A stretch of DNA of 64,000 bases from Epiperipatus broadwayi. Lineage: Eukaryota > Onychophora > Udeonychophora > Euonychophora > Peripatidae. Location: contig JAQFVV010006469.1 of NCBI GenBank assembly GCA_028023455.1, forward strand, positions 436,001 to 500,000, given 5' to 3'. The translations under genes and the position numbers were made by a program. Below are positions 1 to 12,367 of this stretch, one piece after another. Every line of letters begins with the position of its first letter. Positions within the stretch are counted from its first letter, which is position 1. The notes below the pieces were generated by a model. It ran no database searches and was not told the DNA's origin. It saw nothing but the letters and a program-made list of their open reading frames with translations.

Positions 1-179
1 AAACTATATATAGACATTTTATGTTTACATTATTTATAGATCCATAAACAGGTTCAACCACAATTACATCCTTAGCTGCCTACTTTAAGTTGAATATTTA
101 ATAAATAAATGACCTACTAAAATATTCCACAACTATATATTGTTCCTAAAATATGTGTACAAACACATACTGTCTTATA

Positions 180-1370
180 AATAGTGGGGCTGAATTATTG
201 AAGTGTCTTTATCAGGTTATTTCACCTGAGATTAAACAAACTGTGACATTTTATATTAATGATGTCACAGTGGCATCTGAAGTCATGCAAAGCCATTTTA
301 AATATTTAGAGAAAAAGTATAAAAAATGAAATTAAAGAAAATGCATTGGTCATTGAAAAAGTTATTTTTTAAGGCACAGTATTGAAAGTAAGGGCATAAA
401 GCCACATCCAGTCAAAACGCAAGTTATACAGAAGTTTTCCACACCTAAAACTAGAAAATAAATTTGGTCATTCTTGAGACTTTGTAAATTTTATAATAAA
501 TTTTGCAGTAGGTTTGTCAATAGATTAGAAGCACTGGCACAACTTTTATAAAAAAGTTGTTCCTTAACCATAGACTCCTGCACAAGAAGCATTCAAAATT
601 GATAAAAACTAGTTTCTTGGAACAAGTTATACTGGCATTCCCCAATTTAGAAAAATCTTTATCAATAAAACTGATAGTAGTGGATATGAATTAGGGATTA
701 TATTATTTCAAATTCATGAAGATGGCTAATTTGGAGTCCTCTAGTTCATAAGCTATCCTTTGAAAGCCCCTGAAATTAATTTATACAGTCACAGAAGGTG
801 CAGCTCTGGCTACAGTATGATCATTCCAAAAGTTTGGCAATTTCTATTGTTTGAATCTGAAATGGTAATAGTTACTGATCATTGAAGCCTTGACTAACTA
901 ATAGTCATTTGGTTTGATGGAATCTGTTTATTCAGTAATTTAATTATACTATCAAACATTGTAAAGAGTCTGAAAATGTGGCTAGAGATATCCTTAGTTA
1001 AAATCTTATTGAGCCACTTCTGCAACAACTAAGTGCAGACAAAATAAATATAATGACCTTAGAGCTGCATATAGATGAATCTGTAGAAGGCAATTTAGAA
1101 AAGGATATCGATTGCCACAGCATGCAAAGTAAATCAGAGCAGAAGTTTCAACGTTCATACAAAATAGAGGACATTGTCTTGAAAGATACGATCCAAGCTG
1201 GAAGAGATGGATGGAAAATGATCCCAAAAACCATGCACAATTATTTGATAAAATATACACACTGCCTATATAGATAGGCATTATGGTTCTCATAAAACTG
1301 AGTAATTAATGTTCAATGTTTTTATTGGCCTAATATGCATGGGAATGTAATATCAGTTTTAAAAAAATTG
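180..1370 (+). pseudogene. Degenerate Ty3/gypsy retrotransposon pol (RT, RNase H, integrase start)
   Basis: Relic of the polyprotein that copies and integrates an LTR retrotransposon. Read over several frame changes, the pieces appear in correct order. An RT catalytic box reads YIND near 252-266 (family YxDD, so one catalytic Asp is lost). The connection motif GIKPHP..FSTPKTRK lies near 395-462, followed by a LRLCKFYNKF-like stretch. RNase H motifs TDSSGYELGIILFQ (about 667-711) and IVTDH (about 868-883) follow, then HCK.SENVARDILS (about 945-1000). The integrase-type CFYWPNMHGNV is at about 1315-1350. The longest uninterrupted frame is 1053-1277. Stops and frameshifts make it non-functional. 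No LTR was recognised and the left end runs off the window. The order of motifs makes the Ty3/gypsy assignment solid; the lineage is unknown. Confidence 0.82.
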
Positions 1371-1909
1371 TGACATATATCAGTAAGCCAAATATAGTAA
1401 CAATAATTATACTGATATACTAAACCAATAATTCCTAACTAATTAACTAAATAAATAAGAAATGATGATCATAGATTTTTATTATCCCTTGTCTTCCTTT
1501 AAAATGAAATATTTAGTTGTAGTATGTAATGTGTTCTCAAAATTTGTTGCTGTATATCCTGTGTCATAAACTAATGCAAACTACCATTAAAGTGTTAGAG
1601 ATACAATATTTTCAATAGTAATAAACTAGTAGGTATCACAACTGAACATATGTCAGAATAGTATCAGTAGATAAAAAAAATAAAACCTTATACCTATATT
1701 AACATCAATACAGTTTTACCAGTCAAACATATGTTAATGTATTACACAAGAATTGGATTGACTGTTCTGTACTTATATAAATTCCAATCATTGAGGGTGG
1801 GTAAATAAGTGCAACAAACTGTTAATTACATTAATTGGACAGTGAATGAATCCATAGGATTTTCAGCATTTTGTTTACATTTAAGCAAACAGCACAATTT
1901 CAATCAAGT

Positions 1910-2170
1910 CTACACTCTTTATGATTAAAGGAAAGATCATAGATATAAAAACTGACAGAATCAAAGCCCACAAAAGGTTATTCCACATGAGTAAAAATGA
2001 GAGGAATAAACACATTCATCATCACAAAGACTTCAGATAAAGGATGAAGTGTTAATTAAAGTCTCTAATGTGAATAATCCTGAAAAACACAAATACAAAA
2101 AATCCTTAACTTGTATGAAGGCCCTGTCAAAATTTTCAAAAGCCAGGATGAAAATGCATTCTGGATAAAA
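1910..2170 (+). pseudogene. Possible integrase C-terminal remnants of the same gypsy element
   Basis: Around 1924-1975 a frame reads GKIIDIKTDRIKAHK, resembling the 'VSIDRLKPAH' segment at the C-terminus of gypsy integrases. Around 2114-2165 a frame reads YEGPVKIFKSQDENAFWI, resembling the 'YEGPFKV..R..FTLDI' segment. In intact elements YEGP precedes the DRLKPAH segment, so here the order is reversed and rearrangement or two copies would be needed. Both matches are short and the sequence is decayed, so this is tentative. Confidence 0.35.
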
Positions 2171-4254
2171 AAAGAAATGATGTGAAGGAATATGTAATGT
2201 TAAAATGTTGAAGCCACCCTATACGGAAGGAAAAAATGGAAAAATATTACTCCAGCAATAAAGTGATCATTAAGATGTAAATTTAAAATAATGACAAATG
2301 AAGTCATATCATTGTATCATCTTATAAGAGAAAGGTATTGTAAAATTGTAGGCACTGACCAATATCAAATATTACAAGATTATAAAAATAAAATTAGATT
2401 GGAAAAATAATATTTAATTTTTTCATGTTTTTTTTTATAATAATAAGAATTGATGCCATTAACTTTTTTTATTATTAAATGATAATATGAAAATTCTAAA
2501 CATTTTTAAAAATAATAATTCAGGTATTTATAATTTGGTAGGGATTTGTTGTAAAAGAGACAAAAAATATAAAATAAATAATTTTCGTTCTTTCTCTTCA
2601 GTAATTTTATTTACTAATTTTAATTGTGAAAAAGAAACCAAGATAAATATTTTTTTATTCAGTAAATTATTAATAAGTTTCAATTTTGACTTTTAAAAAA
2701 TAATAAGAGATAAATAAGTAAAATTTTTAAAAGAAAAGAATAAAAGGTTTTAATATTTTGTTAAGAAATTTTGTTTTAATTAATTGAAGTTATTTTTTTC
2801 TCTTTATCTCTCCAAAAAATGAAAGGTAATGTTGTACAAATCAAAGTGTAATTAAAATATTGTTTTGTTTTTTGGCATAAGAGAAAAAACCTATGGGAGA
2901 TTTTTGTTCTTATGATTGGAATTTTTTAATTGAAAAAATGAGGGAAATAATTAAACAATCTTTTTGAAGAATAGACTCAATTGATCAGGGTTTATTAATA
3001 TGGGTTGTTTGAGAGAATATATGATTGGATGGGTGCAATATTGTTCCAAAAATAATATGGGGGTCAGTTAAATCAGTAATCCTTATTATCTTGTGAGGAA
3101 CAGTCATTCTTAACCAAGTTGTGGAAGGAAACAATAGGAGCAGTTAGACTTGATTCAGATACTGAAAAAACAGATATAGCAGACCACCTGTGAAGAAATA
3201 AGTGAGAAATAGTTTTAATAATCTGAAGTAAGACTCATTTCACTACAATTAAAAACGCTATGTGTTAATTTTTAACTAAAAATTTAGCAGTGTTAAACCT
3301 CACTATTGTAAACTGTTCACTAAAGGAAATGTAGAAAAATAGCCTTGAACTAAATTGCAACAAGCCTTGTATCCATAAAAGAGCCTGACTGTCTCGTTTT
3401 GTATTATATTCTGACCTGGAAAATAATTTATTAAAAAAAAATAAAAGATTCATTATGTGTTTTAGCTTGATATACAAATTAGTAGATTCTTTCTGTGTGT
3501 TTGCCTACCTGGAAAATAATAATTTGAAAAAAGGATAAATTCTTTATGTTTTAGCCTGAATTCTTATTAGTAGATTTATTATGCATATTAGCTTGATCTC
3601 TCAGGTATTATATTGGAGAGATGAAGAAATTCACCCTGTATGAAACTTGAAAATATTCTATTGTAAAAGTGAATAAATTTAACTGTGTTCATCACCTTAG
3701 AAATATATTTTAATAGAAAAGCTTACAAAAAATAACAACATGGAAAAACCTGAAAATTATAATTACCAAAGAAGGACTAAAAACCATGGTAATCTAAGAT
3801 ATTGTAATCATCACATTATATTTATACTTAAAGATATTATTTTTTAAAAAGTAATAATTAATGGTAATGAATAATTAGTATTTTTTTATTGAAATGATTT
3901 TTTGTTTTTATTTTATTTACCCTCCAAAATTTAATTGTATAAGATCTTTTCATTCTCAGAGAAAAGGGAAATGTAGTTTTTAAGCTAATTAAAATTTTTT
4001 ACCTTTGAAATGTTATGTTTAATCATTGAAGAGAGAAAAATTCTGTTTAAAATTAATGTTGGTTAATTGAATTAATAAGAATCAACAACAAGTTAATATT
4101 ACCCATGATGTGAAATTATATTTTGTTACTAAAATATATATTTAAGTTTGAACTGTTATATTATCATATATTTTTTCTCAATTTTTTAATTTATTAGATA
4201 ATTTAATAAATAATTGTTAAAAATAGTAGTGTTAATGGATTTATTTCTCCAGCT
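2171..4254. other. AT-rich unique-looking spacer, nothing recognised
   Basis: Long A/T-run sequence with short ORFs only (for example 2487-2696), whose translations are lysine/asparagine/phenylalanine rich as expected by chance. Two short similar blocks (about 3410-3480 and 3505-3600) share 'cctggaaaataat' and 'agcttgat' words, suggesting an old local duplication. No gene, RNA or mobile element could be supported. Confidence 0.5.
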
Positions 4255-4450
4255 ATTTGTTCTGTGAATAGGCGGCCGTATGTGTAATTGAATTTCATTT
4301 TAGCACAGTGTTTTAATTGATTGGCAGATTATTGTAATAAGCCCATTTCAATTGAAATAAATTAAGCATGTGCATGTTTTATTTCTCTTGTTTATAGTAA
4401 CATTTGCTAGGGTCTTGTGATCTAAATCTATCTCCAGACAATAATAGTTA
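4255..4450. promoter_or_regulatory. Candidate conserved non-coding element (homeodomain-motif rich)
   Basis: This block differs from its surroundings: it lacks long A or T runs, has a rare GCGGCCG, and has several TAATTGA/CAATTGAAA-type words (about 4287-4365), a TTGGCA and a GCATGTGCATG palindrome-like site. Dense TAAT/ATTG words in non-repetitive sequence are typical of animal conserved enhancers, but they are also frequent by chance in AT-rich DNA. It is a candidate only. Confidence 0.2.
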
Positions 4451-4879
4451 ATTTATTTACACATGGAAGTTTATGTTTGTGTTGGGACATCCTGATAATT
4501 CTCTGGATGGCATAAAGACAAAACTACATTTAAAATTAATTTACTACATTTCATTTTTTTGATAGAGAACATTTGGTTTGTAGTTGTTCTGTACATTCAC
4601 ATACCACATGGTCTGAGCATTGATAAGATCAGCATATATAAAGATTTAACATTGTATTTTATGGTAGATTCTTTAGCACTTACGTATTTGGAGCTCTGAT
4701 CTTTAAAAGCATATCTTTGTCAACATTGTTGTTATCTCAGAGTAAATTAATATATCAGTCATCAGAGTTCCAAGAATAAGTAAATCCCTGTTCAACATTT
4801 ACAGTGTATTTAATTCATAGCCAAGAAAGAATAATTTATTTCCTTTATTTACATATACATTGAACTATATTTAATTCAA

Positions 4880-4885
4880 TCTCTT

Positions 4886-4914
<29 letters not shown>
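4880..4914. repeat. (CT)n-(AT)n microsatellite
   Basis: A run of CT dinucleotides passes directly into AT dinucleotides and abuts the left end of the palindromic element that follows, which probably inserted at a TA-rich site. Confidence 0.85.
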
Positions 4915-4916
<2 letters not shown>

Positions 4917-5188
4917 GATAACAGATGGTGTTCTACCAAAAACACCATCAAGCGTAGTTTTCTGTTTACATAAACGTCAGAGCAAGTATTCACAATCTCT
5001 AACTTTAATTCCACTTTCAGATCATGATTTCAAGCTATTTGCTGTCTTTCACTGACGATAGAAAATAGCTTGAAATCATGATCTGAAAGTGGAATTAAAG
5101 TTAGAGATAGTGAATACTCACTCTGACGTTTATGTAAACAGAAAACTATGCTTGACAGTGTTTTTGGTAGAACGCCATCTGTTATCAT
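4915..5188. mobile_element. 274-bp near-perfect palindrome (fold-back/MITE-like element)
   Basis: The left arm (4915-5040) and right arm (5062-5188) are reverse complements with few mismatches across about 126 bp each. They begin ATGATAACAGATGG and end CCATCTGTTATCAT, with a 21-base spacer at 5041-5061. There is no coding capacity. Long arms, small spacer and insertion in TA-rich sequence fit a fold-back MITE. A transcript would make a long double-stranded hairpin. High arm identity suggests recent origin or ongoing gene conversion. The superfamily is not determined. Confidence 0.8.
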
Positions 5189-5463
5189 AAATACAAGCAT
5201 TAGCAAGTTTTTTAACTTGTGTTTTTTTGTTTTTCATATATATATAAATTGTAACCTAAATATTAAGTGAGAGATGTCATTACTAATAATGATAATAATA
5301 AGCTCAATAAGTCACTATTAATAATGACAATAATAGGTACAGCATTTACATATAACCAATAATAGCTAAATAATAAAGATAGAGGGCAATAATTAACTTT
5401 AATATATATATATATATATAAATTGTTATTTTTGGAAATAAACCATGTATTATTTTGCATTAC

Positions 5464-5508
5464 AATCTGATATTTCAATGGACTAGCAACTGCTATTATC
5501 AGAGTTAA
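5464..5508 (-). ncRNA. Weak hammerhead-like motif beside the PLE fragment
   Basis: On the minus strand CTGATAA (complement of 5496-5502) is followed by a TAGCA/TGCTA hairpin and then, seven bases later, GAAATATC (GAAA is the complement of 5473-5476). This resembles a decayed hammerhead core downstream of the PLE coding region, where PLE terminal repeats would lie. The core has an A in place of G (CTGATAA), the extra bases before GAAA are atypical and stem I is short. It is suggestive only because of its position. Confidence 0.25.
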
Positions 5509-5653
5509 CTTTTGAAAGAAAAATCATTAGATCTCAAACAATAATGTGATTCAGTGCTAGATGAGAAATGAGGTTCAAGTTAGAAGTAGTTCAGCATTCA
5601 CAATATGAGGCTTATCAAAATGTTTATTTCCCTCAGTTTTTCATCTATTAATT

Positions 5654-6265
5654 TTAAAATAATATTAGATAAAATGAGAGGTTTCCACATTCATCAACCC
5701 TATTTAAACCAGTAGGTCTCTTTAATATTTCAATCGACTCTCTCTTGGTTCTTAAATTATATCTTTCCAAATTAGCAAGTATTTTTGTATTGTCAAAATC
5801 AGGTTTGTGACCAATTTCTAAAAAATGGGAAGTAAAAACTGATGTGCTAATTTTTTGATTAAAAGCATTTCTATGTTCCTTAATTCTAACATTTATTTGT
5901 TTCTTAGACTGACCCACATAGCTTCTTGAGCCCTGCAAACATGGAATTTCATAAACTCCTTGGTGTTCCAAAAATATTCTGTTTTTAGGTTTATATAAAA
6001 AATCATCAATTTTTTTGCCAGTAGAAAAAGTAGCCTTTATATTAAAATAAGATAGTCTTCTACTGATTTTATCAGTAACTCCTTTAATATAAGATAAAAT
6101 TACTCTATTAAAAGAGGAATTGTCAATTCTATTCTCTTTTTTCTTTTTGGTATTAATGTTATGTAAAGCCTTACATATGGTGTTTTTACTATAATTATTA
6201 GAAAGTAGAATTTTTTTGTAAGTTCTATTTCTTGAATAAGATGTTCTTTATCAGATAAATTATAA
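5654..6265 (-). pseudogene. Penelope-like element, 3' part of ORF (RT tail, linker, GIY-YIG endonuclease)
   Basis: The frame read from about 6265 down to the stop at 5654 appears continuous. It starts with an RT-thumb-like stretch (LSDKEHLIQEIELTKKILL), then SYIKGVTDKISRRLSYF, a typical PLE linker. A GIY-YIG endonuclease follows: GVYEIPC...SYVGQSKKQINVRIKEH (within 5971-5800), then GHKPDFDNTKILAN and a C-terminal RESIEILKRPTGLNR. In PLEs this nuclease nicks target DNA to prime reverse transcription. The RT catalytic core is absent, so the copy is 5'-truncated. The longest M-initiated part is 5654-5971 (105 aa). Domain order makes the assignment firm. Confidence 0.85.
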
Positions 6266-6269
6266 TATA

Positions 6270-9200
6270 TCTAAACCTAGATATATATTGCAAAATATGA
6301 TATATTTTGGCTAGAACAATTGTCTTCAGGTGGAGCATTTATCCACTATGGCCATGTGAAATTAATATTTAACTGTCTACGTTTAAGTGCCTGATAAGCT
6401 GGATCCATGCAGGATGAAAATCTATGTGAGGAATAAAACAAAATCACCCATTGCCAATATAAATATGTTCCTAATGTGCTATTCAGAATCAATAAGTGGT
6501 TCTCAACATTTATAATAAAAAAATGCATAAATTGTAAGTAACTGTTTATGTAAGAATGTCTCTAAGGAAGAATTGTGCCTGATTATATCAATTCATGAAA
6601 TATTGTAAATATTATGATTTTTTTTCTTTTGTATAGATATGTCTTTTTTTTATTATTATTATCTCAGTCTTATATTTCAGGAGTACTAATGGTTTAATTC
6701 AACAGTTTGGAACAGTCCAACATAAGAAAGGGTCAAGAGAGTAGGGAGGGAGAAGGTTGAAAAGTATGATTTTTTTCTTTTAATAAAATTTAGTAATTTT
6801 TCTGCCAAAATACTTGATTTTCATCTATGACTATGCAATTGAGTACTCAACCTGAATACTTAAATGGTAAGAGTTTTTCTTTTTTAAAGTCACTAAAATA
6901 ACCAATGCCACAACATGACATGATTACTTATAGTATGCATTATATGTTTTACTAATAATATTTTTAAGATGTTTATAATGAATAAATGATTAACACTTTT
7001 TAGTTAATATTCTTTATTATTTTCTTGCTTTGTTATCATATTGTGTTGTTTTATTATTATATTTCTTCCATGATATATAAATATGCAGGATGATTATTTT
7101 AGCTCAAACAAACTTCCATACCTAACTACATACTGCATCTGGAGTTGTAATTAAATTTCTAATTTAGTTAGCAATTTCACTTTTATATAATAAATTTTTC
7201 ATTACTTTTGGATATATAAATGCCTATATTATGTGTGTCTATCATGGGAAATAAGGGTAAATAATTTTAAATTGTTTAATTAACAAAATGATAGATACTC
7301 ATCATAGACATAAAAGTTATAAGTTTAGAAGAATATATCCAAATAATTTATTTGTACTTGTAAATATTTTTTTAAAATTTTATTTTCTACATTGATTGAT
7401 AATTTTTTCTATGTTTTTAATATATTTTGTTTTTGTAAATAAATATTATGAAGTTTTGTTTAATTAATAAAGTCTTTCTTGTTTGTTGATCCAGCATTTA
7501 CATTCAAACGTATGACCAATATTTTACACATGCACACACACATTACTATCTGATGAGCATGAGAGAAAAATGTTAAATAAAGGTTATTCCTTACTAATGA
7601 ATAGGATTACCTAATTTATTTATTGATTAACAGTTTGCATAGGTACATCCCTGATAAGAGAGTCAAATGCAAATTCTTCCTGAGTTCGAATGTCTGAGGC
7701 AACAGTTCCGAAAAAGAGTGGTGAGATGTTAGATGAACTGATTTAAATTACATGTAGATTTTATAGATAAGGTTTATGCTATTTTATTGAAGATAAATGT
7801 AATCATGAGTTATGTACTTCATTGTGTCATCTCTAGCATCCTACATGAAGACCCTAGGTCTGACAGTAGTCAGATGAGATGAGACCTTCTCTTGGCATGT
7901 CATTCGACCCAACTGTTACAATATATACATATGGATAGCTTAAGTGCACATATGCTGCTGTAACAAGAACAAAATAAGATTAATATGACAAATGCAAAAC
8001 CTTTAGATCAGGAATAGAGTCTTCCTATTCTCTCTTAAAATATAATAACTCTTAAAATCTTAAGCATATGACTAAGAAGGGGTTAGGTTACTCCCAAATC
8101 TTCTTTCTTTAGCACATCTTCCAAAATATTATTAAACTTTATAAGTATTGTGATTATCTCTCCAAAAATGATCAGATTTAAGGCATAGTTTTTCTTTAAA
8201 TTACAACATGTCTTCTTTTATGCCACATAGCTCTTTCTTAATAATTTGATCTTAAACATAGCAATTATATCTCAGATAATTTTTAAATAAAATATCAGGA
8301 TTCTTTTATGATGAATTATCTCATAATCAATATTTTTGTTCTTTTTTATTTCTTAAAAGACAACCAAGAATGTGATCCTAGAAATAAATAATAGTAACAA
8401 GATATGATCTTACCCTTAAGATGATATTTTATTAAATCAAACAATTATTAAATTTAGAATTAAAATTAAACATGAGGACACTCTTAAATTAAAATTAACT
8501 ATAATACAATAGGATTATAGACATGATATTATGAATAGGAAAGGAATTTTGTTGCTACCCAAAATATCACACCAGTAGGTTTTCTTTTAATCTACTACTA
8601 AAATAAAATCAAGCAGTCTTATTATCTTAACTCATAATAAATGAAGCAAGGTGATCTTATAGCTTTATCAAAAATAAATGAAATAAAATAAGTGATCTTA
8701 CACCATTGAATAAAATGGTTTTTATCATTTTTAATAAAGTAATCTTCTTCTTTGATGTTACATTAATATAATTATAAATTAAGTGACTTTCTTATCAGAT
8801 TTCTTTATACATTTGTACTCTCAATGCATAAAATAAACAAATACAATTGTCTGGTAATATTATTAGTTGTCTGAAAGATGCAGATGATGATAAGACAATA
8901 AATAAGCATAAATTAATAATTAAAATAACATTTATTGACACTTATAACATTTAATAGGCAAATATCAAGTTATTTTAAAACTTACAAAATTATTACCCCC
9001 ATCCCCAAATAATAATAATGTAAAGGAAAATTATGTTACAATTTAGAAATAATAGTAATGATATTCAATAATAGAGTCCCTAGTTGAAAATATTCAATAC
9101 ATTAAGTAACATATAATCTTACCAATTCTTGGTTGACAATGAATTCTAAAGAAGATGTATACAATTTTATGTAGTCACATATAATTATAAATTTAATATC

Positions 9201-9770
9201 AAATATTTTATTCGATTTAAAAGATGTGGATATGCTATCTAGGCCTGTCTACATGACTACACATTAAAGTCATTCAGATTAAACAAAGAGTCTGACTGAA
9301 GGTATGGGTGGCATTTCACAGTACTTCCAAAATATCAAATGCCAGAGTAAAAACATGGTTCTGCATTACACATGGCTTTAAATAAAATATATCACTAAAA
9401 TATCCACATTAAGAGATAATCAAATAAGGGAAAAAATAGGATGATGCCATGAACTCAAAGAAGCATCTACACATGATGATAATAATGAGCTAGGATTTTG
9501 TCTCTAGTCATGAAATATGAAAATGAACTATCACAAAAAGGGGGTTGCCTAAATATAGCATTATATTCTTAGTATCATGAAAAACTCACTGACATAATTC
9601 AATAAATTATAAGAGAGATAATGCAACTACCTCTTAAAAATAAACAAGTAATGTGTAAAACCAATAAAACAATAAAATCAGCAAAATATAGCTAAATATA
9701 AAATTGTGGCATAATAATTAAACAACAAATGTATACATCATTTTCTGAACTCTTCCAGCATTTACACACA
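6270..9770. other. AT-rich spacer without recognisable genes
   Basis: No coding similarity, tRNA or clear repeat was recognised. Short ORFs such as 6346-6528 give no family signal. A more complex block at about 7630-7930 (with 'gagttcgaatg' near 7683) might be an old SINE remnant, but a tRNA fold is not visible. Confidence 0.45.
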
Positions 9771-9775
9771 TTCAT

Positions 9776-9996
9776 TGTCAGGATGGCTCAATTGGTTAGA
9801 GCATTATCTTAAAATTCTATATTCAGGAAATCTAAGGGTCCAGGTTCGAATCCAATGATAGTACTATCACTGGTCAGCCAGCAACACCTGAAGAAGAGGG
9901 GAGAATAATACCTCTTGAAACATTGTGCAATTAGATCCTTAGATTCTCAAGAATTAAATTTTAAGGTAATGCTCTAACCAACTGAGCTATACTGCC
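9776..9996. mobile_element. tRNA-derived SINE heads in inverted orientation
   Basis: The plus-strand head (9776-9856) has an A-box-like TGGCTCAATTGGTTAGAGC and a B box GGTTCGAATCC. The minus-strand head (complement of 9932-9996) has TAGCTCAGTTGGTTAGAGC and the same anticodon-arm region, with CCTTA and TAAGG as a stem around a ~20-base loop, like an intron-bearing tRNA. The 75-base middle contains AGGGGAGAATAATACC. The acceptor and T stems do not close well, so this is a tRNA-related repeat rather than a functional tRNA gene. The head-to-head pairing is odd for a SINE. Confidence 0.7.
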
Positions 9997-10599
9997 AAAG
10001 GCATTCAATATGCACATTAGATGATGGAAATAGTTCAATATAAAAATACAACTAGAACACCATCATCACAAACCTTCAGGAAAACATAATTTTTGTTTCT
10101 ATTCTCAAAAAAGCACATTCTTTAACAAATATTTACAAATTATATAATCAGTAAAAAATTATTATTGACACTATTCAAATTATTTATTTTCTTTTTTAAA
10201 TTTAAATTGCATTCTTCTCTCCATATACTTAAATCTTTATTTATTTAAATTTTAGTAGCAATCAATGTTATTGCTTAATGTTCTCATCCTTAAATGACCT
10301 TTTAATTGCTATTCCACAAACATGTATAAAAAGACAAATATGCTACAAATAATAGGATTCAGACACCCTTGAAAATGTCTAAGCTTTATTCCTGATCAAC
10401 TTTAAAATGTTAATTTTATAAACCACAGCATATAATTTATATGATCAAGTATTGTTTTCTGCTAACAAATACCTCATGCTTTTAATGATCTAAAATATAG
10501 CATACTTGTTAATGCCTCTTAAAATATAAATCATTTACTCAGTCATCTTTAAATTAACAGCTATCACACATCCACCACACACACATGCACATATATCTC
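9997..10599. other. AT-rich spacer, nothing recognised
   Basis: No gene, RNA or repeat could be supported; a short CA-rich run lies at about 10565-10590. Confidence 0.4.
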
Positions 10600-10727
10600 A
10601 TTAAAAACCAATCAACCCTTAATCAAGCTTGCTATCAATAATAATCAACAATCTCAACTTGTTATCAAGGTTGAGGTTGTTGATTGTTATTGATATTAGA
10701 AGTGTCTAAATGTTGACTGGTTTTAAT
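10600..10727. repeat. 128-bp imperfect inverted repeat
   Basis: The left arm 10600-10658 and right arm 10670-10727 are reverse complements at roughly three quarters of positions, beginning ATTAAAAACCA and ending TGGTTTTAAT, with a short centre at about 10659-10669. Part of the arm ('caatctcaa.c.gtt.tcaagg') recurs near 20471-20496, so it is a dispersed repeat. Confidence 0.6.
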
Positions 10728-11268
10728 GATTATTTATAAATCCATTTATAGTTTTGAGCTTTATACGCATATATATATATATATATATAATGAGATATTA
10801 TTTTATATAGCACTATGTTTTTTATGTAATAGTAATATTAGCGATTAAGCCAATGCACATGCACTTTAAAGATAAATTATAAATGAATACTCAATTTTTC
10901 CAGATATGTGGTATAGTATTTTAGAAAGAATGGAATGAATCCACCCATTCTTTTGACCCAAACGTGTATGTATGGTCATATCTTAAGTGTGTGGAAATAA
11001 GAGCATGACGGTGTTACACGATCACTTTAAATTACATTTGTTATGTTTGAATGAATGACACTTGTGAAATCTTTACAATTCATGAACCATCATTCTTCAT
11101 ATATAGTAAATAAAGTTAGCATATGACATACACCTTCAGTGTAAATCTTAGTAAACATATAAGTAACTACATAATATCGTCCTTAAGTTAATAATAATTC
11201 AAATTAGTGCCATTCTTTGGAATATTTTTTATTAGTCATCAAGTACATTAGAGATTATCCATATAAGG

Positions 11269-11610
11269 AATAATATTTCTGTAGTGTAATTTTAACTTCA
11301 CCACTCACTCAATGTTGAGACTGGTTTCTATCCACACTTAAAAATTGTAGAGGGGTGTAATCATAAACATATGACCAAAGATATGTAAAAAAATATGTGT
11401 GTTCATCAAGATGCACATTTCATGGGATCTGGGATAATTGATGAGTGCTGGTTCAGCATGAAATGTGCATTGTGGAAATCATATATCTTTTTCACATCTT
11501 TGGTCATATGTTTATGATTACATTCCTCCACAATGTGTTAAAAATGAATAGAAACCAGTCTCCACTTTGCATGAGTGGTGTGGTAAAAATTACATTATAA
11601 AAATATTATT
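11269..11610. mobile_element. 342-bp inverted-repeat element related to unit A/B repeats
   Basis: Arms 11269-11424 and 11455-11610 are reverse complements, with blocks such as ATCATAAACATATGACCAAAG matching exactly. The centre and right arm contain GATGAGTGCTGGTTCAGCATGAAAT (11440-11464). This is the hammerhead-like segment of unit A with TTGATGA instead of CTGATGA, a 5-bp stem II TGCTG/CAGCA and GAAA. The outer segment 'gttaaaaatgaatagaaacc' recurs near 42539-42560 beside a unit B copy. It is a non-coding composite repeat. Confidence 0.7.
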
Positions 11611-12367
11611 CATGAGGTGATTAGTTACTGGATTTTATCTCTCCTAAAATAGTATTCTTAAAATTAAATCATTCATACAGGTGGTCAGTTTTTGGATCTT
11701 ATCCCTGACAAACAATATACTTAAAATTAATCACTTTGCATACCATGGGTATAGAATGTATTAAACAATAAATAAATATTCTAAATAATTGTATTCATAT
11801 AATAAGTTGTATATCTCAATGTGGATTTATGCAAGGGCCAAATCTATGTATAAGCCAATAACAATATTTTAAATGATAAACAATAGTGAGCAGTCTTTTA
11901 TTCTAGTTCTTGAACATTTTATGTATATGAGGACATATTTTCACATGTGTGTACCTACTCAATTTATCTATTATGATTGCTGCAATATCTATTTACGTTT
12001 AATATTACAGTACAATTTAAAATATTATTGTGAAACCCTTATTAATATAATTCTTTATAGATTTTTTGCTTGTTTATATTTATAATGAAATAACGTTTTA
12101 AGAAAGTATATGTTTTTAATAAAACTAAATTTTAAAATGAATTCTGTTAGAAGGAATTAATATTTATTTTTATATTCTCTCTCTCAAAAAATGTAAAACT
12201 AAATGCTAACATAAATTAAACTTCTATTGAAATAGCTTCTCTTAAATTAGTTTAAAAGAAGAAAGAAAAACAAATCATTCACTTTCTTGTAGCATATTTC
12301 AATTGACAATTTACACTAATTAGAAAACTAAATAAATATATAATTAAATCATATATATATATACAAT

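Noticed and set aside
1006-1293. 95-aa minus-strand ORF
   Set aside because: Antisense shadow of the gypsy pol remnant.
7545-7575. CTGATGAGCATGAGAGAAA resembling a hammerhead core
   Set aside because: Stem II would be absent and flanks do not pair; likely chance.
9776-9856. Functional tRNA gene
   Set aside because: The acceptor and T stems do not pair, and a second inverted head next to it indicates a SINE-type repeat.
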